From the IMG/VR virus record IMGVR_UViG_3300023179_000009, positions 1 to 64,000 of that record: a stretch of DNA of 64,000 bases. One strand, written 5' to 3'. Shown in pieces: positions 1-7,499 of this stretch. The notes beneath the pieces were generated by a model. That model was not told the origin of the DNA and ran no database searches. It worked only from the letters and a program-made list of their open reading frames with translations. The translations under genes and the position numbers were made by a program. The number at the start of each line of letters is the position of its first letter. Within the stretch, counting starts at the first letter, position 1. This DNA is from a virus.

Positions 1-333
1 CGAGTTTGACGAAAACAATTATTACTATGAGCAATCTGTGGAGGGATGCAAAGTTGGTGGTAGTTTTGCTGTCACCTACGTCTCTGGAGCAAGTGGCGTA
101 AAATTAGGCGGAACCTCGCAACCGGTAACCAACAGGTTATACAATTACATAGTTTCCACCAAGCGACAAAATAGATTGTCTCTTGGAAGCAATTCCGAGT
201 TTGACGAAAACAATTATTACTATGAGCAATCTGTGGAGGGATGCAAAGTTGGTGGTAGTTTTGCTGTCACCTACGTCTCTGGAGCAAGTGGCGTAAAATT
301 AGGCGGAACCTCGCAACCGGTAGCCAACAGGTT
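1..333 (+). repeat. Tandem direct repeat, 138-bp copies at 195-bp period
   Basis: Bases 1-138 and 196-333 are identical except at one position (128 versus 323), which changes Thr to Ala. The 57 bases between them are unique. Because the first copy begins at the window edge, more copies may lie upstream. The near identity, including silent positions, points to a recent duplication or ongoing recombination. Confidence 0.9.
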
Positions 334-694
334 TTTTGCTTTCAAATCTCAGGGACAAATTGCCATTAGTGGTCTTGTTTCCGGCAAAAGGAATAGTTAT
401 CGTAATGAATTTTTGGGTCAATTTAAATTATCCGGTCTTGCCGATTGCCGACTGGTTTGTCAAAAATTGGCATGCGATGAAGGCGGCTTAAAGTGCAAAA
501 CAAAAACGCCTTGCGATTCAATTGTTTGTGATTATTCTAAAGAGTATTTTGCCAATTGCAAATATAATAAACAAAATATAAGAAGGTGCAAAACAACTTC
601 GGCCTTACTCCCTGCAATTTCAAATTGTAGACAAAAAGGATATTTGCCTGTTAAGAATAGAACCAGAGAGGCAAAGGAAAGGGTCGCCCTCTAA
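2..694 (+). CDS. Partial repeat-containing protein, probably structural (5' end outside window)
   Basis: The reading frame is open from the first bases, so the true start lies upstream; 230 residues are visible. It holds two copies of a 46-residue module (about residues 1-46 and 66-111) with motifs EGCKVGGSFAVTYVSG and GVKLGGTSQPV, separated by a 19-residue linker. The C-terminal half is rich in cysteine and lysine and ends in a basic tail. I do not recognise a family. Gly/Ser/Thr-rich beta-type repeats of this kind are common in phage fibres and decoration proteins, so a virion role is inferred, not shown. The stop overlaps the convergent HTH gene by 4 bases. Confidence 0.7.
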   Translation, partial: EFDENNYYYEQSVEGCKVGGSFAVTYVSGASGVKLGGTSQPVTNRLYNYIVSTKRQNRLSLGSNSEFDENNYYYEQSVEGCKVGGSFAVTYVSGASGVKLGGTSQPVANRFFAFKSQGQIAISGLVSGKRNSYRNEFLGQFKLSGLADCRLVCQKLACDEGGLKCKTKTPCDSIVCDYSKEYFANCKYNKQNIRRCKTTSALLPAISNCRQKGYLPVKNRTREAKERVAL

Positions 695-1026
695 TCAACT
701 GGAGGACGATAAATCACATTTATTGTTGCTGTGTTTTTTTCTTTCTCTTTATAAATTTTATTATTAATAATTCGACTTATAGTTGTAATTGTCACGCCGA
801 ATTTTTTTGCCAAATCTTTGATTTTAAATTTATTACCTTGATAAAGAAATCTTATCTGCTCTGCTTTATCAAAGTCTAGTTTGTTGCAACCATAATTTAA
901 TTTTGGATTATAAATTTTATATTTTTTCATCCAATTTATTATAGTTCTCTCTGTTACGTTATATTTTTCAGCCGCTTCTTTGGTATTTTTTAAAAATTTA
1001 ATTAATTCTTCTTTTTTTGGCATCAT
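691..1026 (-). CDS. Helix-turn-helix DNA-binding protein
   Basis: A 111-residue basic protein with two HTH-like segments: one near residues 14-36 (KEAAEKYNVTERTIINWMKK) and one near residues 68-92 (KIKDLAKKFGVTITTISRII). The second resembles resolvase/MerR-type recognition helices. Together they suggest a small transcriptional regulator or a site-specific DNA-binding protein similar to terminase-small-subunit or transposase-type HTHs. The gene stands alone on the minus strand between two rightward genes. Function beyond DNA binding cannot be assigned. Confidence 0.75.
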   Translation of the reverse strand: MMPKKEELIKFLKNTKEAAEKYNVTERTIINWMKKYKIYNPKLNYGCNKLDFDKAEQIRFLYQGNKFKIKDLAKKFGVTITTISRIINNKIYKEKEKNTATINVIYRPPVD

Positions 1027-1179
1027 ATTTTTCCAAGTTAAATAAGTATTTTGAAAAAATTTTTTTACTTTGATGTCTAAATATTTTAGAATTTTTGTTC
1101 ATAGCATTAATTCAATCAAATAAAAATCATTATACTATACTAAATTAGTTTGTGATAATTCAAATAAAAGGAGATAATT

Positions 1180-1599
1180 ATGCCGTTAATAGTACCTGAT
1201 GCTGGTGAGTTGAGAATGTTAGACACTTTGCTCAAGCTTGCTTTGTCAACAAATGAAAATCAAATTCTTAAACTTTACCAAAATAACGTAACCCCAACCC
1301 AAGCATCCGTTCCTGCCTCTTTCACAGAAGCCAACTTTACTGGATATGCAGCAAGAACGCTTCTTCGTTCTGGTTGGAATAGTGCCGTTACTGTTTCAAA
1401 TAAGGCCGAAAGTTCTTATGGCAGCACACCGCAATCTTGGACCTGCGGAACCACCGGTAATACCATTTACGGATATTGGGTCGAAGGATCAACTTCGTCT
1501 AAATGTTTGTGGGCCGAGCGATTCTCAACAAGCCGTGTTTTAGCAAGCGGCGACGTTTTGAATATCACTCCTAAATTTACTCTATCAAGCGAAACTTGA
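1180..1599 (+). CDS. Small virion-type protein, paralogue of 23263-23664
   Basis: A 139-residue protein with a strong ribosome site (AAAGGAG, 7 bases before ATG). It shares its layout with the gene at 23263: start MPLIVPDxxE/MALVCPDxxxE, an early L(K/H)LYxN(N/D)(V/I)TP motif, a central (F)TGYAxxTLL-type segment, YGYxV, and (L)W(A/L)ERFS near the end. I recall short proteins of this pattern next to tail genes in marine phages, usually annotated as hypothetical structural proteins. It has no signal peptide and no visible catalytic motif. It sits alone between an AT-rich promoter-like region and a strong terminator, which fits high, separate expression of a virion component. Confidence 0.7.
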   Translation: MPLIVPDAGELRMLDTLLKLALSTNENQILKLYQNNVTPTQASVPASFTEANFTGYAARTLLRSGWNSAVTVSNKAESSYGSTPQSWTCGTTGNTIYGYWVEGSTSSKCLWAERFSTSRVLASGDVLNITPKFTLSSET

Positions 1600-1623
1600 T
1601 ATATTTAATTTTTAACCTCGTTT

Positions 1624-1665
1624 ATACTCTTGGACAAACTTTATTTGTCCAAGAGTATTTTTTTT
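1624..1665 (+). terminator. Rho-independent terminator
   Basis: A perfect 15-bp stem (ATACTCTTGGACAAA at 1624-1638, complement at 1644-1658) with a 5-base loop is followed directly by a run of T. It lies 24 bases after the stop of the 1180-1599 gene, and the next start codon follows at 1668. Confidence 0.9.
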
Positions 1666-1667
1666 AA

Positions 1668-2477
1668 ATGTTTAAAAAATTTTTGCTTACTTTTAATATT
1701 GTTTTTTTATTTTTAATTTTATTCTTTTTTAATTTTAAGAAGGAGTTTAAAGATTTAAATTTAGAAAAACTAAAAAATCAATTAGAAAAACACCCTAGTT
1801 GTGAAATATTAAAACACCCTTGCGTAGATCATATAAATAATTTTAATTCAAAAATTACAACCTTTAGCTCCGGAGATTGTTTTGTAGAATTTTTTCAAAA
1901 TAAATTAAGGCTCAAATGTAGCATAGACTACAAAAAAAATCTAAATTTTCACATGAAAATTTATTCTTTTTTAGGAAAAGAACTAGATCTGGGTTCGAAC
2001 GAAGAGATATTTTGGTATTGGTCTAAAAGAGATTCTCCACCAACAGTTTATTGGTCTAATCATCGAGATTTTACAAAAACAAGACTAAAAGATCCGTTCA
2101 ATCCGATTTTTATAAAATCTACTTTGTGCTTGGATGAAATAAACACAACAGATGCTGATATTTTTGAAGATCAAAACAACTTAATGATATCAAAAAAACA
2201 ATTAAATTCATTGAGCCAATATGTAAATTTTTCAATTTTAATTGATAAAAATAAAAAACAAATATCGGGATTCATCTTATCTGATCTTGGAGGCGATATC
2301 TTGGCTGAGTGTCAAATTATTTCTAGAATAGATAATATTCCTCAAGAAATAATTTATTATTGGAAAAAAGAAAACAAAAAAATGAAACTAATTATTGAAA
2401 AATATAAAATAAATCAAAATATAAAAAACTTTTTTGAAATGCCTGATGGTAAAAAAATTAATATAGCCGAAGATTAG
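1668..2477 (+). CDS. Secreted or membrane-anchored LolA-like protein of planctomycetal type
   Basis: A 269-residue protein. Residues 5-22 form a hydrophobic signal anchor after a basic start (MFKKF), so the body should lie outside the cytoplasm. The centre carries DLGSNEEIFWYWSKRD followed by a P-P-x-x-Y segment. I associate a motif of this form (LGSND/E-E-x-FW-F/Y-W) with LolA-like exported proteins of Planctomycetes; that link is from memory and not searched. Four or more cysteines could form disulfides. There is no clear Shine-Dalgarno because the start follows a terminator T-run, so expression may need read-through or an upstream promoter. A host-derived gene acting in the periplasm is the best guess. 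Confidence 0.55.
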   Translation: MFKKFLLTFNIVFLFLILFFFNFKKEFKDLNLEKLKNQLEKHPSCEILKHPCVDHINNFNSKITTFSSGDCFVEFFQNKLRLKCSIDYKKNLNFHMKIYSFLGKELDLGSNEEIFWYWSKRDSPPTVYWSNHRDFTKTRLKDPFNPIFIKSTLCLDEINTTDADIFEDQNNLMISKKQLNSLSQYVNFSILIDKNKKQISGFILSDLGGDILAECQIISRIDNIPQEIIYYWKKENKKMKLIIEKYKINQNIKNFFEMPDGKKINIAED

Positions 2478-2707
2478 CCCTTATTTAATCTTTTTTTTAT
2501 TGCATCTCTTCTTACTCTCTCGGCTTTCAATCGCTGATCGTCCATCCTGCGAGTTTCTCCAATGGATGTAGACTTTTGCATGCCCAAAGCTCTTATTTGA
2601 GAAGGAGTTGGCCCAGAGGCCAACCCCCCCTGAACTGGTCTTGGCCCTAAAGCTGGCCTGTATCGACCTCTGGAAATGCTTGATCCTTTGTTGCAACCAC
2701 ATCCCAT
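2474..2707 (-). CDS. Small Cys-Gly N-terminal protein, unknown function
   Basis: A 77-residue basic protein starting MGCGCNKG and ending in a charged helix (DDQRLKAERVRRDAIKKR). This frame is preferred over an overlapping one because AGGAGG lies 6 bases before this ATG. Short proteins beginning with MGCGC are common near virion genes of large phages, but I know no function. It converges with the 1668 gene and overlaps its end by 4 bases. Confidence 0.7.
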   Translation of the reverse strand: MGCGCNKGSSISRGRYRPALGPRPVQGGLASGPTPSQIRALGMQKSTSIGETRRMDDQRLKAERVRRDAIKKRLNKG

Positions 2708-2756
2708 TTTGCCTCCTAAATTTAATCAAAAATATATATGCATAAAATTTTTTTTG

Positions 2757-2765
2757 TGTTATAAT
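2757..2765 (+). promoter_or_regulatory. Extended -10 promoter before the sugar-transfer cluster
   Basis: TGTTATAAT at 2757-2765 is a perfect extended -10 element (TGn-TATAAT). No good -35 is present. It lies 28 bases before the ATG of the TPR-glycosyltransferase gene, with GAAAGG as ribosome site in between. It could be read by host sigma70 or by the phage late sigma factor. Confidence 0.5.
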
Positions 2766-2792
2766 TAAGAAAATTATTTTGAAAGGTAAAAA

Positions 2793-4409
2793 ATGTCAAA
2801 CGCCACTGAATCCTGCGAGTCGAACGAAAGCCTTTTTCTCAGAGCGAATGAGATTATGAATGACTCTGTTGCCAAGGCAGGGGATCTTTTAATGGAAAAA
2901 CCAGAAATATCTGAGATAATTCTAAAACAAGTTTTAAAATGCGACCCAGAGCATCTGTCTGCTTTGCAACTACTTGGTTTGTGTAAACACAGGATGGGTC
3001 AAAACGCAGAGGCGATAGAAATAATACAAGCCGCTTTAGATATCGATCCAGACAACGCAGATAACTGGAATAATCTAGGTTTATCCTACGGTGCTTTAGG
3101 CAACCAAAAAAAAGCAATAGAATGTATACAAAAAGCAATATCGTTAAAGCCCCAGCAATTTTTATTTAAAAACAATATAGCTTTACAGTATCGATCCTTA
3201 GGTGATTATGAAAATGCAATTAAATACATCAGGGAAGCAATCAACACAGAGGAGCAGCCACAATTGTGGCTTAATCTTGGTGGGATGTATGGGGAAATGA
3301 AAAATCTTGATGAAGCCGAAATTTGTTTTAATAATGCTTTAAAAATAAATCCTGAGTATGCTGCCGCTCATGTTGATTTAGCTTTTGTAAATCACCTTAA
3401 TGGCAAATGGAAAGAAGGATTTCGCTCATATGAGTGGAGATTTTATTATTATCCTCAAATGAAATTTTATCACAATGCTTATGATATGAACAAATTTTGG
3501 GATGGAAAATCAGACCTGTGTGGTAAAAAAGTTTTGATATACGGAGAACAAGGTCTGGGAGATATAATTCAATTTTCAAGATATATTCCAGATCTTAAAA
3601 AATTGGGCGCATATGTTATTGTTCATTGCCCGGTAAGTTTGGATGCTGTTATAAGAAGAATCGAGGGGGTGGATGAAACTACCAATAAAGATATAGTTAA
3701 TCCAAATAATGAAAAATTTCCGGATTATGATTATCAGTTTGCTATAATGAGTTTTCCTTATTTGCTAAATATACAAAAAATAGAGGGAAAACCTTATCTC
3801 AAACCAGCAACGTATAAGTTTAAAGATTACATCAAGTCTGAGTATCCAAAATCATTTAATGTTGGAATTGTCTGGGCCGGAAGCCCCGCTCATCCTCATG
3901 ATAAAAAAAGATCAATACCCTTGAAATTTTTCAGATCTTTACACGATATTGAAGGAGTCAAATTATTCAGTCTTCAATTAGAGAGTGCAAAAAGACAATA
4001 TGGAGTCACATACAGAAACATGGAGTCTGACGTTGCAAAAATTACGGATACTTGTGTTGAAAAATTTCACGCCGAAAGTGACTTGGTTGATTATAATGAA
4101 GATTGTGATGATATGAAAATAATTGATTTGACCAATATGATTCAGTCTTTTGATGACACATGTACAATTTTAGCTGGGTTGGATTTACTGATATGCTGCG
4201 ACACAGCGACTGCACATATTGCAGGCGCTATGGGCGTTCCCGTATGGGTTGCGATTCCTTATAATCCTGATTGGCGTTGGACAATATCTGGCAACTCTAC
4301 GCATTGGTATGATAGCATGAAAATTTATCGACAAATTGAGCGTGACAATTGGCAGACTGTGTTCGAAGAGATAAAAATTGATTTAGAAAAAATTATTAAC
4401 AAAAAATGA
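2793..4409 (+). CDS. TPR protein fused to a GT9-like glycosyltransferase
   Basis: A 538-residue protein. About residues 35-215 are tetratricopeptide repeats (for example PDNADNWNNLGLSYGALGNQ). From about residue 240 the sequence turns into a GT-B domain related to the heptosyltransferase family GT9, with GEQGLGDIIQFSRYIP at about 250, GIVWAGSP at about 357, and CCDTATAHIAGAMGVPVWV near 470, which is the nucleotide-sugar-binding region. This TPR-GT9 architecture is known in bacteria and some large phages, usually for protein or surface glycan glycosylation. It heads the rightward cluster and its stop overlaps the next start (ATGA), so the two are probably co-translated. The acceptor is unknown. 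Confidence 0.85.
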   Translation: MSNATESCESNESLFLRANEIMNDSVAKAGDLLMEKPEISEIILKQVLKCDPEHLSALQLLGLCKHRMGQNAEAIEIIQAALDIDPDNADNWNNLGLSYGALGNQKKAIECIQKAISLKPQQFLFKNNIALQYRSLGDYENAIKYIREAINTEEQPQLWLNLGGMYGEMKNLDEAEICFNNALKINPEYAAAHVDLAFVNHLNGKWKEGFRSYEWRFYYYPQMKFYHNAYDMNKFWDGKSDLCGKKVLIYGEQGLGDIIQFSRYIPDLKKLGAYVIVHCPVSLDAVIRRIEGVDETTNKDIVNPNNEKFPDYDYQFAIMSFPYLLNIQKIEGKPYLKPATYKFKDYIKSEYPKSFNVGIVWAGSPAHPHDKKRSIPLKFFRSLHDIEGVKLFSLQLESAKRQYGVTYRNMESDVAKITDTCVEKFHAESDLVDYNEDCDDMKIIDLTNMIQSFDDTCTILAGLDLLICCDTATAHIAGAMGVPVWVAIPYNPDWRWTISGNSTHWYDSMKIYRQIERDNWQTVFEEIKIDLEKIINKK

Positions 4410-5287
4410 AATTAATTTATCGAATAAGTGACGGTAGTTATAAAAAACCTAAATTAATTGGAGCCACAAAAGAATCTTGTTTAAGCAATTTTCTAAATGT
4501 GTTCAAAGAAAATTTATTTTTTGAAAACAAGCCACAAATATTGATAATAGCGGATAGTTGTGGTGAAAAAACCAAGGATATAGTTTGTAAGACCAATCTG
4601 CCAATTGATTTTACAAATCTTGGGAACGCTGGCTCTTTAATTTATTCAATCAAAAAATCGATTGAAGAATTTGAAGACAATGAGATTGTTTATTTTTGTG
4701 AAGACGATTACTTGCACCTTCCGATATCACCCCAATTAATAAAAGAAGGAATGAAAAGATCTGACTACTTGAGTCTTTATGACCACCCAGATAAGTATAC
4801 TTTTCAGTATAATGGAGGAGAATTTTCTAAAGTTATCAAAACAAATTCCAGTCACTGGAGGTTCACTGTGAGTACATGTATGACATTTGCTTCTACAGTA
4901 GGAATATTAAAAAAAGATTTAAACATTTGGGAAAAATATACAAAAGAAAATCACCCTCATGACCATCAAATATTCACAGATCTTGGAAAAGAAAACAAAA
5001 GAAGATTGGCTGTTTGTGTTCCAGGCTGTGCTTGCCACACAGATCTTGAATATTCGAATAGAGTGCAGCGGGTGTTGATTGAGCCTTGGGCTATTTCAAT
5101 GATGATCAAAGAAGTTAAAAATAAAATCAATTTTAGTTTGAATAATTCTAAAAATCCAAAAATTAATGTTTTTGGATTTTTAGAATTTGAGCAATTCTTG
5201 GCAAGTGATTGGTTTAATTTAAAAAATGATTGGGAAAAACTAACAACACTTGATGCTATTCTCCAAAATCAAAACATTTTGGAGTGA
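4406..5287 (+). CDS. Putative GT-A glycosyltransferase
   Basis: A 293-residue protein with a GT-A layout. An N-terminal strand-turn region (PQILIIADSCGEKT) is followed by an acidic DxD-type site, YFCEDDYLHLP, near residue 108, and a downstream HPHDHQIFTDLG segment that could carry the catalytic base. It has no membrane segment. It overlaps the upstream TPR-GT by 4 bases, which implies joint translation and a shared pathway. The donor sugar cannot be told from sequence. The 3' end overlaps the convergent gene by 32 bases. Confidence 0.7.
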   Translation: MKLIYRISDGSYKKPKLIGATKESCLSNFLNVFKENLFFENKPQILIIADSCGEKTKDIVCKTNLPIDFTNLGNAGSLIYSIKKSIEEFEDNEIVYFCEDDYLHLPISPQLIKEGMKRSDYLSLYDHPDKYTFQYNGGEFSKVIKTNSSHWRFTVSTCMTFASTVGILKKDLNIWEKYTKENHPHDHQIFTDLGKENKRRLAVCVPGCACHTDLEYSNRVQRVLIEPWAISMMIKEVKNKINFSLNNSKNPKINVFGFLEFEQFLASDWFNLKNDWEKLTTLDAILQNQNILE

Positions 5288-5897
5288 AATTTTTTGTTTT
5301 TTCTAAAAAATTTCTCTCGTTTATTGATGAAGGGTCTTCTATTGTTGGTATCAAAAATCTTTTATTTTTTGGTCTCTTTCTTTGAAAATAAAATAAATCT
5401 AGAGATTTCTCAAATTTAATCCAAAGATTTTTTTCTACTTGTGCGTTAATTTTTTTATTTATTTCAAATATTTTAAAAATATTTTTTAATATATTTTTGA
5501 CTTCAACAAATGAGAATTCTTTTTTATTGCCAATATAGTTAAAATTTAAATACCACATGAATGTTTCTTCGTCGTAAGACAAAATTGGACATTCTAAACC
5601 TATTAATTTGTGTTTTTTTATAATATCTTTAATTTCATTGTTCTTGCTATTTTTATAAAATTTATAAAAATAATAACCGATTATAGACCTAAAAGAAAAA
5701 GGTAAAATATTCCTACAAGATTTGTGGTGATGTTTATTCCTAATGCAAAAAGGGCAGTATATCTTTGAGTTATTCAATTTTTTATAAAAACAATAATTCA
5801 AGCCTGTGATAGTAAAACTTTTTTCACAATAGCTGCAAAAAGTGTTTATATCACTATTTTCTTTGATTTTAACAATTTTAATTTTTTGAAATTCCAT
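5256..5897 (-). CDS. Zinc-binding protein of unknown function
   Basis: A 213-residue basic protein. The N-terminal 60 residues hold two CxxC pairs (CSYC near 22 and CPFC near 48), plausibly one zinc site, followed by HHHKSC. The rest is rich in Lys/Asn/Phe with the motif SYDEETFMWYLNFNYIG. I do not recognise the family; a phage nuclease-associated or DNA-binding zinc protein is possible. It faces the 5963 gene across a 65-base divergent intergenic region and ends inside the 3' end of the upstream glycosyltransferase gene. Confidence 0.6.
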   Translation of the reverse strand: MEFQKIKIVKIKENSDINTFCSYCEKSFTITGLNYCFYKKLNNSKIYCPFCIRNKHHHKSCRNILPFSFRSIIGYYFYKFYKNSKNNEIKDIIKKHKLIGLECPILSYDEETFMWYLNFNYIGNKKEFSFVEVKNILKNIFKIFEINKKINAQVEKNLWIKFEKSLDLFYFQRKRPKNKRFLIPTIEDPSSINERNFLEKTKNFTPKCFDFGE

Positions 5898-5962
5898 AAA
5901 TAAAAAATAAAATTACACGCCTATATAAGTTATCGAATATCTTTGATTTTTAGAGGTAAAAC

Positions 5963-6190
5963 ATGCTTGATTTTGTAAATTGGTGTTCTTCAAATAGTTT
6001 GCAATTGCCAGAGTTAACCACTTCAGAGAATGCAACCCGAAATGCACCGAAGCAACAATATCCTGATGCCGCTGGTCGTGCCCAGTATCCTGATGCTTAT
6101 TTTGCTCCAACTTCGGCCACAGCATATTTGGATCTTAAAAATTCTAAAAATGTTAAAATGGTTAAAGACGCAGGCAATACTCAGGCTTGA
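5963..6190 (+). CDS. Small protein, possible capsid-targeted peptide
   Basis: A 75-residue protein with AGAGG 8 bases before the ATG, which decides this strand over an overlapping antisense frame. The start MLDFVNWCSSNSLQLPE resembles the short N-terminal leader seen on several other genes here (MxxF-x-x-[FW]...xE), and LPE could be a prohead-protease site, but the match is weaker than for the others. The rest is Ala/Tyr/Pro-rich with a repeat-like QYPDA. Probably a minor virion component. Confidence 0.55.
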   Translation: MLDFVNWCSSNSLQLPELTTSENATRNAPKQQYPDAAGRAQYPDAYFAPTSATAYLDLKNSKNVKMVKDAGNTQA

Positions 6191-6195
6191 AAAAA

Positions 6196-6573
6196 TCATT
6201 GATCAAAATTGACCATAATCCATTCAATTTTTGTATTAGTTGATGAGTGTTGGTCTATTCTTTTGTCTTTGTCTTTTTCCGACAAAGATCTTTTGTCTTT
6301 TTTTAAAACTTCTGGGCATCTTTCCCAATAACCCCAATGTTCGTCATTCGTTGAATGCGGATAAATTAATGGTGGTTTAGTTTTGTTAACATATTTGTCG
6401 ATTATTTCTTCTACTCTTTCTCGACTTAGCCCAGTTTCTTTGACTATAGCTCCTGTGCTTCTATATTCAAACTTATTGTGTCTCGCTAAGGCACGAAAGA
6501 ATTTAGCCTCTTCGTCGCCTTCCTTTGTCCCATAAGGGTATAACTCTGTCCATCTTTTTGGATTATCGGTCAT
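6196..6573 (-). CDS. Small winged-helix-like protein, early gene
   Basis: A 125-residue protein. The start at MTDNPKRW is chosen because AGGAG lies 5 bases upstream; a longer frame exists but lacks a ribosome site and crosses the promoter. Residues about 25-70 (FRALARHN, STGAIVKETGLSRERVEEII) look like a winged helix-turn-helix. The tail is charged. It has its own perfect-spacing sigma70 promoter, so it is likely expressed immediately after infection, perhaps as a regulator of host takeover. The exact role is unknown. Confidence 0.7.
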   Translation of the reverse strand: MTDNPKRWTELYPYGTKEGDEEAKFFRALARHNKFEYRSTGAIVKETGLSRERVEEIIDKYVNKTKPPLIYPHSTNDEHWGYWERCPEVLKKDKRSLSEKDKDKRIDQHSSTNTKIEWIMVNFDQ

Positions 6574-6604
6574 TTTTTCTCCTAGATATAATTTCCAAGA
6601 AATA

Positions 6605-6633
6605 ACTATACTAAGTATAAGACCAAAAGTCAA
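6605..6633 (-). promoter_or_regulatory. Sigma70 early promoter
   Basis: On the minus strand TTGACT (6628-6633) and TATAGT (6605-6610) are separated by exactly 17 bases. The predicted start of transcription is about 25 bases before the ATG at 6573, leaving room for the AGGAG ribosome site. Confidence 0.8.
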
Positions 6634-6656
6634 CAAAAACAGATCGGCTTTATAAA

Positions 6657-7124
6657 ATGAAATATAGAAAATTTAACAAGTTAGAAAAAAAAGAGGTTAG
6701 ATCTCAAATGTTAGAGAACGCACTTAAAGGCGAAGGTTTGTATCTATATAGAAACAGCACCAATGCTGATCTAAAGTTGCCAAAGCCAACAAATAGCGGT
6801 GTAAGAGTAGTTGGTCCAAAAAAAGAGTTTCAAGGTGATAATTATTATATGCAGTTGGTGCGAGCGGGCTTACTTACTCTTGTTAAAGAATTGCAATCCC
6901 CAAATATTCAAGAAAATGTTGAAGTTTTAAAAGAGGAAAAAATGAGCGAAGAAAAATTAATTTTAGACCAACCCGATACGGTAACCGAAGAAGGAAAAGT
7001 AGAGCATGTTGTTTCGAAAAAAAAGAAAAAATTAAATGAAACAAAGTCTACGGAAGAGCAACAACCCGATGTTTTGTTAAACGAAGGCCCGATTGAAGGT
7101 GGTTTTGTAATAGTTAAAAAATAA
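6657..7124 (+). CDS. Phage protein of unknown function
   Basis: A 155-residue protein. The conserved-looking part is near residues 18-80 (GEGLYLYRNSTNADLKLPKP, then GDNYYMQLV). I recall similar small proteins in large myoviruses without a known role. The C-terminal third is charged and Glu/Lys-rich. The start is uncertain: TATAAA directly precedes this ATG with no ribosome site, whereas an internal ATG at 6708 (MLENALKGEG) has GAGG 11 bases upstream. The stop overlaps the next ATG (TAATG), so the two genes are translationally coupled. Confidence 0.6.
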   Translation: MKYRKFNKLEKKEVRSQMLENALKGEGLYLYRNSTNADLKLPKPTNSGVRVVGPKKEFQGDNYYMQLVRAGLLTLVKELQSPNIQENVEVLKEEKMSEEKLILDQPDTVTEEGKVEHVVSKKKKKLNETKSTEEQQPDVLLNEGPIEGGFVIVKK

Positions 7125-7483
7125 TGTACGTTGTTTTTTCTAAAAATACGATTTTTTATTTAGGATCAAATCAAGACAATGCTATAAAAATTTTTTATTC
7201 TTTTTCTAATGTTGAACTTTTTAAAATTCAATCAAAAAAAGAATTAATTGATTTATTGAATTGTAAAAAATTAGATCCGATTGCCAGCGAAGAAAATTCT
7301 ATTTGTGTATCAAATTTAATAAAAAGAATTGAAAAATTAAATTTAGATAAAATAGATTCTAGCGATATTTTAAAAGAAAACACGGCAACCCAGCAAATCA
7401 GCACAAGGATTCCAAAGACTGTCTGTGCTGATTTTGTGGATCCCAACAAATCTTCTAGCCAGTATCAAGATTCGGATAACTAA
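7124..7483 (+). CDS. Hypothetical protein coupled to the giant glycosyltransferase
   Basis: A 119-residue protein of unknown family. It has an N-terminal beta-rich segment (MYVVFSKNTIFYLGS) and a Ser/Thr/Asn-rich tail. It starts within the stop codon of the upstream gene and ends 16 bases before the likely start of the 1705-residue glycosyltransferase. No signal peptide, cysteine motif or catalytic signature is visible. Confidence 0.5.
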   Translation: MYVVFSKNTIFYLGSNQDNAIKIFYSFSNVELFKIQSKKELIDLLNCKKLDPIASEENSICVSNLIKRIEKLNLDKIDSSDILKENTATQQISTRIPKTVCADFVDPNKSSSQYQDSDN

Positions 7484-7499
7484 AGATAGTGCGGTTGAG

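Noticed and set aside
2481-2729. Alternative 82-residue leftward frame overlapping the MGCGC gene
   Set aside because: AGGAGG is spaced correctly for the MGCGC start and the alternative frame lacks any.
5913-6125. Leftward 70-residue frame opposite the 5963 gene
   Set aside because: The rightward gene has AGAGG and a promoter-like region; the leftward one has neither.
6030-6212. Second rightward frame inside the 5963 gene
   Set aside because: Wholly overlapped in another frame by the better supported gene.
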